From Bimastos eiseni (taxonomy: Eukaryota; Annelida; Clitellata; Crassiclitellata; Lumbricidae), in the NCBI GenBank assembly GCA_959347315.1, contig OY365814.1, positions 2,903,661 to 2,967,660 of the forward strand: a DNA stretch of 64,000 nt, read 5' to 3'. Numbering within the stretch: position 1 is the stretch's first letter; every line of letters begins with the position of its first letter. Positions 23,901-31,243 of the stretch are shown here, piece by piece. A model generated the notes under the pieces. It did no database searches. It was not told the DNA's origin and worked only from the letters and a program-made list of their open reading frames with translations. The translations under genes were made by a program, and so were the position numbers.

Positions 23901-26900
23901 CGATGCCAAGGTCACATAAAACTGAAAAAGTCATCAGTCAACTGAAAGATGAAGGCGTAGAAATCATCAACTCTCAACTGGACAGACAGACTGTGGTCGT
24001 TTGGATCTGGTGTCATTCACAAGCAGCACTTGAATATATTCAAAGGCAATACGAATCGAATAAACTGACAGATATATTACACGGTCTTACAGATATTCGA
24101 CGATCAGCCTCTGAAATAAGCCAATCAGCTGTGATCAACATTGATCGCACTGAGATCAAGAAAACAGTTGGTAGGTTATCATCAAAATATATTCAAAAGA
24201 AGTTAAAATATGGACAACACTTGAATCTTAGATGAAAGAATTCGTCAGAATGGCGCTGGTTAAAATGTTGAATCTGAAGAAACGGATCTATCTTTTTAAA
24301 ATAGAAAGTCGATGCAGCAAACAGGAATAGGCCCATAATATTATTTAGAATCTGTCGCTAGTGATGCTTGCGTTCGTCTCCTGTAACCATAAAATTTATA
24401 TGACGGTCAATTTTAATCCTCAGACCGTGTGCAGCTTTCCAGCCTCATTCCTTCTTTCATTCCTTTACATAATCGATGTCAAATCGATCTAATTCATCCT
24501 TTCTTCCTATTCTCATGCCTTTACTCCAGTTCAATTGAAAATGTGAGATTTAGCTTATTACTGTAAAATCAACGGAGTAACTTCTATGACACTTTCACAT
24601 CTTTTGCCTAATTTCATTTTCATCTTCACGTTTTTTGCATAATTCCTCCCTCCTTCTATTTATCTGTCCTCTTTCTTTGATTCACACTTCCTTTCCATCC
24701 ATTTCTACTAAGAAATGACTTATTTCAGTATCAAATCTGTAAAATATCATTCGGAATTCATCTTACAACCATCCTTCCATAATTCCATCCTTCCAGTTCC
24801 ATGCCAAACCGATGATAGTCCATCATTATGATTAAAGTCGATTTATAGAGTGCTCCTTCAAGGCTACTACTCAGGAGCGTTCCCGACCCCGCCATGGTTA
24901 AAAAGAACAGTTTTAAGGCGAGTATAAAATGAGTCTGAGTGGACCCTTGGCGACAACCGCAACGCCAACGGGAGCGTATACTCAAGTTGAGTAACAGAGA
25001 TCGCGAAGATAGGCAGAGGCGAGACCTAGCAAGGACCGTCATACTATAAAGAGATGATATGGCATGACAGTCGCTGTAGGAGGGAGAGCAACGCCAACGG
25101 GAGCGTGTTCCAGAGCTACGTGTAACCACTGAGAAGGTACGATAATGTTTAGTAGTTGTACATGCGAAAGGGACAATGAGCAGGTCTCGCTCAGTAGAGC
25201 GGAGAGAGCGGCGACCAGGTATACTCGAAGTAGAGTAACAGAGATCGCTAAGATAGACAGAGGCGAGACCTAGCAAGGACTGCCATACCAAAGAGATGAT
25301 ACTGTTCGAGACTCGCTGTTGGAGGGGGAGCCAATGGAGCACATCCAACATACATGGTAGGTGTAGGTGGCGCTTCGGCGTGTGTATACCAGCTCAACTC
25401 GGTCGTAACATTATCGTTGACTGCTCTGTTCGACCGAGGTTGAGCTGGGATCGATTCTGAGTAGGCAAACTTGGCGTGATATAAAATTACTGTGATAATA
25501 ATAACAATATAGCCGGAGACATCGTCAAATTTGGGAATGCGTCAGACAAGACGTGCAGCAGAACGCAGGACCCTCTCCAGGCACCGCAACCGCCCAGCTG
25601 GAAGGCCTGCATAGAGTGGGCAACAGTAATCCAGTCGGGCAGTAATGAAGGCGTGAACAAGGGTAGCTGTGGCGTCTGGAGTTAGCGAGAGGGAAACAGA
25701 TCGAAGCTGACGTAACTGGTAGTATGAATCGTGGCAAAGACGGTGAATATGAGAAGCAAAGTATATGTGGTCGGCTAAGACGGACGCGGGGCGGAAAACA
25801 GAAGGTACGAGCGGCCCCTGGAGGTATCGAGTCCTCTGAAACAAGATACAGCTACTCGCGAGGACAGCAAGTATAAAGATATTATTTTAATCAAGAGAAT
25901 GACATGACGCTTAGCCGTCCTTAGCGTATATTTTATGATAAGAGCAAAAATGAAATAGAAAGTAATAGATCGATGAACTACATTTATAAGTTGCCAAAAT
26001 GCCAAATGCGCTTCTGATTATGGAAACTAACGTAAATGAGAGCATAATAATAATCCAGTCTTAATTGGTTTAAGTAAATTTATCATCTGAATGAACAAAC
26101 AGTTGCCAAAGTTTGCCTGCATTCTAATTGCCTAATTAAAATAATAAAAAATTAACAAAGAAGTAAATATTACTGTTTTGTTCAAAACCTCTTCTCACTT
26201 TACAATAATATAACTATCATTTATAGCGCGACTGAGTTCGAGTTTATAAGTTCTCAGGCTATAGCTGTTGGTTTAAAACCTGTATTATAAACCTTTTCTT
26301 TATAAGTTCTCAGGCAGAGCTGTTGGTCTAAAACCTGTATTATAGAGCTATCTTTATAAGTTCTCAGGCTTAACTGTTGGCAGAGGTGTAATAAGATTTT
26401 GGAAAAAATGGGGGGCATAATTTAAAAAATAGTGCGCGAAGCGAAAAAAATTTTTGGCCCCCCCCCCACTTTTGAATTTTGCCCAGAGAAACTTGAAAAA
26501 CGGGGGCACAATTTATCTTAACAAAAGTCATCTTAAGAAGCAAATATTAAACAATGGGATTTTGTCACTAAAATTAGTAGTTAATTGTAATAAAATATTT
26601 TAAATATATTAACTAGTGAAGATAACTATAACTGCAATGAATAAACAGTAATTGATTTCTATTTTAGTCCTGTGTTCGATTTTCGTCAGCTCAACTGAGA
26701 GAATTGAGGTAAAGAAAAACAAAGATGAATTGTTGAGAATATATGGAGTGACTAAACTGCGAAATGAAATCTACGTCTTGTGTCTGTCTTTTTTTACTTT
26801 GGAATCTGGTGTAATTCGTGTGTTTGAGGATCGAAATCCATTTCGTCTTCAGAGAGAATTCAATATAAAAGAGATCACTTTTCCAAGTGACATCGCATCC

Positions 26901-27692
26901 AGTGAGAAAGAAAATTGTCTTTACGTCATAGACTCATACTGCGTCTGGAAGATTACAAGAGAAATGGATGACCAACGCAAAATCATCAAATGGCTGACCA
27001 CTGGTTATGCGCTAAAGAATGCTCTCTCAGTGTCCAGTGACGGTCAGTTATTGCTGTTGAACTATTCATCGCTAAATCTGATGATCTACGGATCAGATGC
27101 AAAACTTCTTCGATCGATTTCGTTACCAACAGACATTGAAGACCCAATTCATGCCGTGGAAACATCCATCGGGAATTTCATCATCATTCACTGGTCAAAT
27201 GAGAGAAAGTCGATCGATGTGGAACAAGAAGAAGAGGAGATGGAGGAGGAGGAGGAGGAGGAGGAAGAGGATGAGGAAGAAGAAGAAGAGGAGGAGGAGG
27301 CGGAGGAAATAGAAAAACTGGAGAAGATGAGAGAGCGTGGGTCACGCGGAAGCAAAAGGGACAAAAAATTGTGTGTAAGTGAGTTGAGCAGCGATGGAAA
27401 GATGATCGTCCGTCGTTTTATTCCTTCAAATGAAACACAGCAACTGAATGACCCTGAATACCTCTCACTCGATTCAGACGATAGAGTGTTTGTGGCTGAC
27501 TATATAAATCATAGAGTGATTATCTTGGATTCCGATCTCCAATGGAATCGAATTCTTTATTCAAAGGAAAAGGAAGACGAACCTGCGATCAGCGGTCCTT
27601 GGAGATTGTGCTACGACGAAGAACAGAAGCAACTGATCGTTGCAGGATTATCATCGGGAGTAATTAATGTTTACACGTTCAGTCAAGCATAA
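11948..27692 (+). CDS. Nine-exon gene: SH3 (with acidic repeat insert) - F-box-like - CARD - TRADD-N-like - NHL propeller protein
   Basis: Proposed join: 11948-11990, 12264-12362 (or 12368), 12536-12992, 13540-13613, 15261-15289, 16686-16872, 17428-17709, 23814-24170, 26668-27692. Every acceptor ends in AG, every donor starts with GT, and phases agree at all eight junctions. The total is 2553 nt, giving 850 aa (852 with the other exon 2 donor). CARD and TRADD-N-like domains bind partners in apoptosis and innate immunity; SH3 and NHL are interaction modules; F-boxes recruit ubiquitin ligases. A cytosolic signalling adaptor is inferred. Exons 1, 2 and 5 rest on splice sites and phase alone; exons 3, 4 and 6-9 also have domain similarity. 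The 6.1-kb intron 7 carries a dead Polinton module. An alternative is two adjacent genes, but phase agreement argues for one. Confidence 0.65.
12264..12362 (+). CDS. exon 2 of the SH3/CARD/NHL gene (tentative)
   Basis: Acceptor GTGCGCAG, then an open phase-1 frame (EGDTCREDLKRKHFDDTELN...) to a donor at 12363 (GTACAT) or, slightly better by consensus, 12369 (GTAGGT). Both leave phase 1. No domain recognised; hydrophilic. Confidence 0.4.
12536..12992 (+). CDS. exon 3: first part of the SH3-like domain with SDDEVK repeat insert
   Basis: Acceptor TTTTACAG, phase 1; donor GTAAAC at 12993, phase 2. It begins MKLRAVQDFEPKQ, which resembles the first SH3 strand (ALYDYE-type). About 14 tandem hexapeptides SDDEVK (18-nt unit, 12676-12921; one unit lacks Glu) follow. 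The exon then resumes with AIPFKRGDTMETIPPTN, which fits the SH3 strand after the RT loop. Each SDDE is a casein-kinase-2-type site. If the donor is skipped, translation stops at TAA 12994-12996 and the SH3 is incomplete. Confidence 0.6.
13540..13613 (+). CDS. exon 4: second part of the SH3-like domain
   Basis: Acceptor AAGTGACAG, donor GTGAGT at 13614 (strong consensus). The 24 codons read DEWWKVRHLNNGKIGFIPRN then RVVI. This is the classic SH3 C-terminal half: the WW of the specificity surface, a G-x-x-G-[FY]-I-P turn and the final strand. Entry phase 2 and exit phase 1 match exons 3 and 5. Confidence 0.75.
13992..14760 (+). mobile_element. LINE 3' end inside intron 4
   Basis: The frame TRLFSIREPGPRVWNLLPHD and the following IGSLISFEIS-PRYLL resemble the C-terminal motif of LINE ORF2 proteins (FSIR..GP.IWN.LP..L...SL..FK). 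After its stop comes a long AT-rich 3' tail ending in AATAAAACAAATAAATA. A weaker relative of the same tail may lie at 39318-39533 on the - strand. Confidence 0.5.
14761..15260. other. intron 4 spacer, AT-rich
   Basis: No gene or known element recognised. Short runs of dinucleotide-like TATATAAT and TGCATGCA sequence only. Confidence 0.4.
15261..15289 (+). CDS. exon 5 (micro-exon) of the SH3/CARD/NHL gene
   Basis: Acceptor TTATTCAAACAG preceded by a T-rich tract, donor GTAGGA. 29 nt, phase 1 in and phase 0 out, encoding (E)NDRPPSKTT. It is the only candidate found that converts the phase-1 exit of exon 4 to the phase-0 entry of exon 6. Confidence 0.45.
15430..15960 (+). repeat. ~530-bp polypurine (GA-rich) tract in intron 5
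   Basis: The + strand is overwhelmingly A and G (for example GAAGGAAGGAGGTGGAGAAA), with no simple fixed unit. Such strand-asymmetric tracts can form triplex DNA. No coding potential. Confidence 0.8.
16110..16548 (-). mobile_element. Copy of the TAGCGGCG-type DNA transposon family (5' part)
   Basis: Read on the - strand, 16548 to about 16304 matches 36225-36330 and 35890-36143, including TTTCCATAGCGG, a CTGTTTTCATTTT block and the start of a short reading frame. The frame here begins MSNENAQESPHSAS (16303 downwards); the other copy begins MSDENSPQSPPSA. It lies in intron 5 of the CARD gene. The product (63 codons) is unrecognised. Confidence 0.6.
16686..16872 (+). CDS. exon 6: F-box-like segment
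   Basis: Acceptor TTGATTTTCAG, phase 0; donor GTAGGT, phase 1. The 62 codons start LNKIPLELLDIILANSFLHW, continue with LASVDFCWFQRITRR, and end in a basic RIWRRMQRR. The IP-x-ELL-x-x-IL start and the L-A-S-V-x-x-x-W-F centre fit the F-box pattern, which binds Skp1 in SCF ubiquitin ligases. The match is by eye and moderate; a different helical domain is possible. Confidence 0.55.
17428..17709 (+). CDS. exon 7: CARD (caspase recruitment domain)
   Basis: Acceptor GGTCTTTTAG, donor GTTTAG at 17710, phase 1 at both ends. The domain runs from IIRKNRNYLIEN through IDEFIALLLSLNCITEEQS and ERNAKL-like QEKNAKLVIYLNDF to FVKCLRRTNQKTVARIVE. This is the helix order of a CARD: H1 R.N...L...I, H2 L...L...G.LT..., H4 ...L...L, H5 F...LR.T.Q..LA..., H6. 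A CARD recruits partners by CARD-CARD contacts in inflammasome- or apoptosome-like assemblies. The phase 1-1 exon makes it a shuffling cassette. The alternative reading without splicing ends at a stop at 17745-17747. Confidence 0.78.
17748..18090. other. start of intron 7, no gene
   Basis: T/C-rich intronic DNA with a short ACTTACTTACTTACTGACTG run near 17975-17997. Nothing else recognised. Confidence 0.4.
18097..18106 (+). promoter_or_regulatory. TATA-like box before the first gene of the viral module
   Basis: TATATAAAAA lies about 20 bp before the first codon of the RING-protein frame and just downstream of AT-poor sequence. It is probably a relic promoter. Confidence 0.35.
18117..18630 (+). 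pseudogene. RING-finger protein with C-terminal membrane segment (IAP-type RING), probably split by a frameshift
   Basis: The first frame (18117-18350) gives an acidic N-terminus (SSDDSEQENVDLEDI). The second (18316-18630, with its own ATG) gives ICRHC...LPCAHIVCCENC...SCPLC, a C3HC4 RING with the short spacing of IAP-family RINGs, and ends with a hydrophobic segment GALLTPVLWLIGSLLIPKLM (~residues 80-99). RING proteins act as E3 ubiquitin ligases; membrane anchoring is inferred. The two frames overlap by 35 nt in different registers, so either one gene has a frameshift or two cistrons overlap. The RING half itself is intact. Confidence 0.65.
18653..19309 (+). pseudogene. Conserved accessory protein of the element, function unknown, broken
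   Basis: The N-terminal part (18653-18904) is intact: MALVGPRRIEKYKETMLDKS and a helical, acidic continuation. After stops and a frame change it resumes at about 19019-19309 with FPKTHVVDLVKDLKRKR, GWRRLADALKDQNI and a basic, Ser-rich tail. This kind of small protein recurs beside integrase and capsid genes of such elements, but I know no function. Its final TGA (19307-19309) overlaps the next ATG (19309-19311). Confidence 0.45.
19309..19620 (+). pseudogene. Retroviral-type integrase (rve) with chromodomain tail; catalytic core deleted
   Basis: The family inserts the element into host DNA. The gene starts MESYFDPKHPASF, then an in-frame TAA. After further stops it reads LHKPVRLKFRRRK and GIDDLWQADLADVS, which carries the first catalytic Asp context of the DDE core. 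The frame passes abruptly from LLKLANEV to YFVKWKGYDNSFNS, the hallmark of a C-terminal chromodomain. About 150 codons holding the second Asp and the Glu are missing, so the gene is internally deleted as well as stop-ridden. It overlaps the preceding cistron at TGATG. Confidence 0.7.
19663..20427 (+). pseudogene. Penton-like (minor capsid) protein, broken
   Basis: The start at 19663 (MVHFYLRLPSNSF) is followed by an in-frame TAG at 19723-19725, a frame change into WEVGLVEMLYVRSWNN, another frame change near 19890, then a long open stretch (VTKRFHGEIGEGASL, CSMLGIESRQN, VYCNVLEHVMVG, PLLRIVPSSG). An in-frame TAA at 20281-20283 precedes YAPLQQKHFDSIETDIRNDF and the end. The N-terminal WEVGL-E block and C-terminal D-x-I-E-T-D-I-R block are typical of the single-jelly-roll penton-like proteins of these elements. 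Its TGA overlaps the next ATG (ATGA, 20424-20427). Confidence 0.65.
20424..20809 (+). pseudogene. Small Gly-rich/basic virion-associated protein of the element, broken
   Basis: It begins MKRQLCC... and YYSQQRKAE, then a frame change leads to a Gly-rich and hydrophobic central stretch GHGLGSILSGFFRSAWPLI and GKQFLRTGLQIASDVAD. After a TAA (20651-20653) the remaining frames give a Lys/Arg-rich end and DIFDEE. Proteins of this size and composition sit between penton and major capsid genes in such elements and are thought to be core or minor capsid proteins. Its TAA shares an A with the next ATG (TAATG, 20807-20811). Confidence 0.5.
20809..22024 (+). pseudogene. Major-capsid-like protein (double jelly-roll type; resembles animal genes annotated 'F54H12.2-like'), broken
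   Basis: The start MAFVHSQSCECTKSELDLLS is followed by frame changes and stops through about 21215. Long open pieces follow: 21215-21490 (VVDMSGCIRGDLFFQGRFL, DVNMKVRLVSNKDPFCLMSF), 21591-21848 (VDNDAFNGNYKKNPFNFKHM, LTQLKVYLDGQ), and 21758-22024 (EDFSGRYALYAFVLTPDLCEG, ending FDYKN). Total span is about 405 codons. The family makes the capsid shell; assignment to the double-jelly-roll fold is from family knowledge, not from this sequence alone. At least four lesions are visible. Confidence 0.62.
22027..22140 (+). pseudogene. Possible start of an adenain-like (C5) cysteine protease, truncated
   Basis: ATG 22027 lies 3 nt after the capsid stop and opens MDGSRIRTLIRRGYWTSR, followed in shifting frames by a F-G-x-x-x-C-like block. 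Maturation proteases often follow capsid genes in these elements, and the N-terminal pattern fits. No catalytic residues remain visible, so this is tentative. Confidence 0.3.
22337..22418 (+). repeat. 20-bp minisatellite, 4 copies
   Basis: Unit CCATGGAGGGGTAAAGGGCC, repeated four times with one A insertion variant, directly left of a TG array. Confidence 0.85.
22429..22730 (+). repeat. Imperfect TG-rich array, left arm of an inverted repeat pair
   Basis: Interrupted (TG)n with TGTGTCTTTG-type variants, preceded by a 34-bp unique segment (22429-22462). That segment has an inverted copy with two mismatches at 28500-28533, next to a CA array on this strand. The pair therefore forms 5.7-kb-spaced inverted arms around the last two exons of the CARD/NHL gene. 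Cys-rich frames here are artefacts of the repeat. Confidence 0.8.
22743..22900 (+). promoter_or_regulatory. Cluster of CCAAT boxes
   Basis: AGCCAATGGG, AGCCAATGAG and GACCAATCGG occur within about 130 bp, with a fourth CCAAT at 22429. This spacing resembles NF-Y-bound promoters, but no gene start is tied to it, so it may be part of the repeat. Confidence 0.25.
22901..23813. other. distal part of intron 7
   Basis: No gene recognised. An ATTACAATTACAATTACAAT-like run occurs near 23215-23230. The sequence ends in an A/T-rich acceptor region (TTTCGATTTTTAG). Confidence 0.4.
23814..24170 (+). CDS. exon 8: TRADD-N-like domain
   Basis: Acceptor TTCGATTTTTAG, donor GTAGGT at 24171, phase 1 at both ends. 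It encodes VIKVEVQYRDAKCTTRQFHD, then EKVISQLKDEGVEIINSQLD, VVVWIWCHSQAALEYIQRQY and ESNKLTDILHGL, ending IDRTEIKKTV. The beta-alpha pattern, with a hydrophobic strand followed by S-x-x-ALE-x-x-x-x-x-YESNKL, matches the TRADD-like N-terminal family found in many invertebrate CARD/death-domain proteins. It would mediate binding in signalling complexes. The unspliced frame runs only to a stop at 24233-24235. Confidence 0.65.
24171..24770. other. intron 8, first part
   Basis: T/C-rich intronic sequence, no element recognised. Confidence 0.4.
24770..25850 (-). mobile_element. LINE 3' end with internal tandem duplication
   Basis: The - strand encodes RT C-terminal blocks: LSLTPDATATLVHAFITARL-DYC, LERVLRSAARLV, MLDVLHWLPLQQRV, GLASVYLSDLCYST and GRRSLRSTERDLLIVPFACT. 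Frames change several times. A segment of about 240 bp is duplicated: GAGTAACAGAGATCGC...CAAGGAC occurs near 24985-25050 and again near 25220-25285. It lies antisense in intron 8 of the CARD/NHL gene. CR1/L2-like clade is likely but not proved. Confidence 0.8.
25851..26242. other. AT-rich intron 8 spacer
   Basis: Nothing recognised. Confidence 0.4.
26243..26381 (+). repeat. ~55-bp minisatellite, 2.5 copies
   Basis: TTTATAAGTTCTCAGGC starts copies at 26243, 26299 and 26353, each with GCTGTTGGT and TAAAACCTGTATTATA in the complete units. Confidence 0.85.
26395..26515 (+). repeat. Low-complexity dispersed-repeat-like segment
   Basis: TGGGGGGCATAATTTAAAAA, GTGCGCGAAGCGAAAAAAAT and a C-run look like the end of a dispersed element; family unknown. 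It is 150 bp before the NHL exon. Confidence 0.35.
26668..27692 (+). CDS. exon 9: NHL-type beta-propeller, last exon
   Basis: Acceptor TTCTATTTTAG, phase 1; stop TAA 27690-27692. The 340 codons form repeated blades: YGVTKLRNEIYVLCL, FPSDIASSEKENCLYVID, SVSSDGQLLLLNY, and at the end LSLDSDDRVFVADYINHRVI and LCYDEEQKQLIVAGLSSGVI. The NHL signature D..-RV.V.D..N.RV is clear in the penultimate blade. A run of about 30 nearly pure Glu residues (27223-27312), followed by a basic linker, interrupts the propeller as a long surface loop. NHL propellers bind RNA or protein. An ATG at 26652 would start it inside the acceptor, so splicing is preferred. Confidence 0.75.
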
Positions 27693-28130
27693 TCACTTCT
27701 CATGCAATTAATCATAAGCTAATAACAAATTTTAAATATTTGTATAATTAAATGCAGCGCTCAGAAAGGAAAGTATTTTAGCTCCTACATAATCTCTAAC
27801 AATTCATAAAACACTATTTTTGATAAATCGCATACATTTTGACCTACATGTTGTCCGATGCTTTAGAGCAGAACGTCGATAAGTAAGAAGATTGTAAATC
27901 GAAGGTGGATTCAATCCTTAAATCGGGCATCAAATTATTTTGTGAGCAGTTTTTCAAGCGCTTGACAAAGTATTTGATTTATATATTTTTAAAATTGATA
28001 ACGCCCTTCTTTCAACATTTTTTTTATCAGAAGTGCACAAGCAAAGAGGACCAGTTTTCCGAAGGGTCCGAATTAGTTTTATAACGGGGTTTCACGCGAT
28101 TTTCCCGCCAAAACGTGACGTCATCTAATG
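27693..28130. other. 3' flank of the CARD/NHL gene
   Basis: AT-rich, probably 3' UTR then spacer. No AATAAA was seen within the first 200 bp. Confidence 0.35.
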
Positions 28131-28533
28131 AGCGCATGCACACGGACAAGCAGACATACGCACTCCGACAAGCACATGGACAGAGAGACGGACACATACA
28201 AAGACAAATACAAAGACACATACAAGGACACATACGAGGACACATACACATACATACAAGAACACGAACACATGCACGCATACATACATACACACATAAA
28301 AGCACACAGATACGCATACATACAAGCACACATGCAAAGACACATACACATACACGCACACATACACTGACATGGACACATACAAAGACACATATGCACA
28401 CATGCATACACAAATACGATGACATGGACACAGACACTTACACATACAACGACACAGACACGCGCACACATACGCACACATATGAAGAGACACGCCCACC
28501 CGTCAATCATAGGTTTACGGCTCAGCCATTGGC
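28131..28533 (-). repeat. Imperfect CA-rich array, right arm of the inverted repeat pair
   Basis: ACACATACAAAGACACATAC-type repeats over 350 bp, ending in the 34-bp segment 28500-28533 that mirrors 22429-22462. Thr/His- or Cys/Val-rich frames on either strand are repeat artefacts. Confidence 0.8.
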
Positions 28534-28671
28534 TGGCCCTTCCCCCACTCCCACATGGGGTCTGGTGTACCACGGTCAACAAAGGAACGGCCGTAGGTCG
28601 TAAACTTGAAGAAATGTATGCGATAAAGGCATTCGGCAGACAACTGTTATGAGTCTGGGCACTGGATGGCC

Positions 28672-28893
28672 CAGTGTTTACATCTGCGACTGCCATCAAA
28701 GGATCGTCCGTACATGTTTATGGCCCTCGTGGGAATGGGAAAACGCGGTTAAGTCATCGGCCGTACATCGATAAGTGGCTGACCATTAGGATGTAACATC
28801 TGGTCTCAATTGGAATTTGACGCAGGTCGACCAAGTGTTTACATCGGCGATTGCCATCAAAAAATCGCCCATACGTCCCTCCTGGGAATAGAC
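28672..28893 (+). repeat. Two diverged ~60-bp direct copies
   Basis: GTGTTTACATC-GCGA-TGCCATCAAA-ATCG-CCATACGT occurs at 28672-28735 and 28831-28893 with about 80% identity by eye. Confidence 0.55.
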
Positions 28894-28904
28894 ATGTGCA
28901 TATA

Positions 28905-29010
28905 ATTATGTATATATATATACATTTAAATATATATATACATTTAAATATATATATACATTTAAATATTTATATATATATATTATATATTATATATATA
29001 AATTATAAAT
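28905..29010. repeat. AT microsatellite
   Basis: TATATATACATTTAAA is repeated three times, then pure AT alternation. Confidence 0.9.
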
Positions 29011-29430
29011 TTAATATGCGTACGATTAATTTATTCTCAATCGTTTAAAAAGCTTCGGTGATTCTAATGTATGCTGTTCAAGAGATTCGTAATGATGCTG
29101 TCGGTAAGTATTTTCAAGCATTTTATAATATTTGCCGTCTTTCGGGCGTTTGCGAACTGAAGTATATATTAATGCATTTAAAATTTATTATAAATAAATA
29201 GATATCATAGATATCACGCGATCGAACCTGATATCTTTCGAGAAAGATGCATCGCTGTTTATCCTACGAACAATTTTAATTTCAATTTATAATTATATTC
29301 CTCTTATAAATATTAATATTCGCTCCCTTGTAAAAGTATAGTCTTATAAATATTCTAAAAGTGACTTTTATAATTATTAAGAATAATCGTAGGCCTATGC
29401 ATGCGTATAAAACGCATATATTTTCCTAGA
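29011..29430. other. AT-rich spacer
   Basis: No gene recognised; one TAGGCCTA octamer at 29390. Confidence 0.4.
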
Positions 29431-29434
29431 TATT

Positions 29435-29510
29435 CTGGGCAACTCAATTGGCTCAATGCTTAAGGATACAACCCTCGCATCTGAGCATCGAGTTCTAATC
29501 CGGGAATTTA
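29435..29510 (+). repeat. tRNA-like SINE head
   Basis: A box-A-like TTGGCTCAATGCTTAAGG (about 29446) is followed 43 bp later by a box-B-like GAGTTCTAATCC (29490-29501). The stems are degenerate. Confidence 0.4.
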
Positions 29511-29972
29511 TTGTATAATTGCAGATGTTGACAAGAATTCTCAATCAATTTCTGAGATGGCGAGCGTTCATGATAACCATCTTAATGAAAGGATGAGAGG
29601 TAGGCCTACAGCCTACATTTATTTCTGCACGCATATCTATACTAGACCGCAGCCGTTATTTTCTTTCGCTAGGCTGCGGCGTTTGTTACAAATGAGATGT
29701 AAAACGTAAGACTCTGGATTATAAAAAAATAATTACATTATTTTATTATCAGGAAAAAGGCCTTTGGAGCCGCAGACCAGCACCTCTTGCAGAGATCCTG
29801 AAGACTCAACATCCTGGCAGTTACGTATCCTAGCGTGTCTCTTCAAATGTGTTTGCGTATGTGTGCGCGTGTCTGTGTCGTTGCACGTGTGCGTCTCTGC
29901 GCTCCTCTGTCTGTGAGGGCTTTGCTGCCCTGTTTCTGCTTTGCTTAGTAGTCGAGCTCTTCGTTTTTTTTT

Positions 29973-30160
29973 GATCTGTGCATCGCTAGGAGATGAAACT
30001 GTGCAAAACTATTTGCCCCATGAACACATGTACGATGGCATATGCACGGGTGAAGAATATGTGTGACCTGTGCAGCGCCATAAGATGAAACTGTGCAAAA
30101 CTATTTGCCCTCTCCCGATGAATACAGACGCGATGGCATATGAGTGGGTGAAGCATATTA
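29973..30160 (+). repeat. ~92-bp tandem duplication
   Basis: Copies start at 29973 and 30065. Both contain GATGAAACTGTGCAAAACTA then TTTGCCC and GATGGCATATG. Confidence 0.85.
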
Positions 30161-31104
30161 CCATTATATTATAAGGCAAGATTATCTGCCGCCCTGTTGG
30201 AGTCTATTCAGATAGACCGACCTAATTGCCCGTCTACTGCAGCACCTACAACAACAGACAAACTATGCCACAGCCACCCATTTGGTCTCAGGCGACTGAA
30301 ATTTTTCGGGGAGATCTGATTGGCAGCTAGCATGTTTTCATTAGGAATGACTCCACGATGTATATTCATCGGTTTCTCCGTGGAATTGGTCAGTCGTTCT
30401 CTGGTCTTTAAGACTGATTTGTATCGCTGTGGTTGGGCACTAAATACATTTTATTTAAGAATAACTGAATTAATAAATAATACTTCAAGATTATGTAATG
30501 ACCAGCAGTCAACCACGATGCAATGAAAAAGAAATAATAATAAGAAAAAGGAGTTTTAGGAATAAGTCTACATCGATCTGCGGCGGTTTAAACTTCTAGC
30601 TCAGATGATAATAGTTTCGATAGCCCGGAAGTTCTATAGTCCGACATCATTTTTTCAAGGGTAGCATTTATATTTAATTTGAGCACCAATGCAATTTCTA
30701 CTTACCCTGTAAGTTGTTCATCAATCCAGCTTCAAATAATACTATTAAATAGTTTCCTATGTCAGACTTACAATAATCAATGAAACTGTTTCATCATTCC
30801 AACTTCCATTAAAACAGGGATACTAAACTGTGCACAATAGTCGCCTTATCAGTCATCATTTTTATTAGCGCCCAGATTTCAGCCAGACTGGTTTGACCGT
30901 AAGAGCGTAGACTGTGTTATGAGCCCCTGCTAAAGATTGCCTGTGGATCTCGGTTCGGTTCGTATTCCAATGATGTTACATTGTGACATGTGAGATCTTG
31001 ATCTTGAGCTAATTAATTTTCGTCTTTGAGCTCTAAATGGCGAGGAGTCAGTTCAAACGAGCGACTGCATCACATTAGAAGGGTAGAGGCCATTATAAGT
31101 AATT
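30161..31104. other. spacer, nothing recognised
   Basis: No protein family; small frames only. Confidence 0.4.
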
Positions 31105-31140
31105 CCGTATTCTGTCTCTCTTCTATATATATATAGTTAA

Positions 31141-31179
<39 letters not shown>

Positions 31180-31243
31180 ACGTATTCTGTCACTCTTCTA
31201 TATATATATATAGTTAATAATTATATATATTTATATATTGTTA
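31105..31243 (+). repeat. 76-bp tandem duplication of an AT-containing unit
   Basis: CGTATTCTGTC-CTCTTCTATA then TATATAGTTAATAATTATAT and TATATATTGTTAC, starting at 31105 and 31181. Confidence 0.85.

Noticed and set aside
26652..26667. ATG start for an independent NHL protein
   Set aside because: These 16 bases make a good splice acceptor (TTCTATTTTAG) whose phase fits the preceding exon; no promoter was seen. An independent gene remains a minor alternative.
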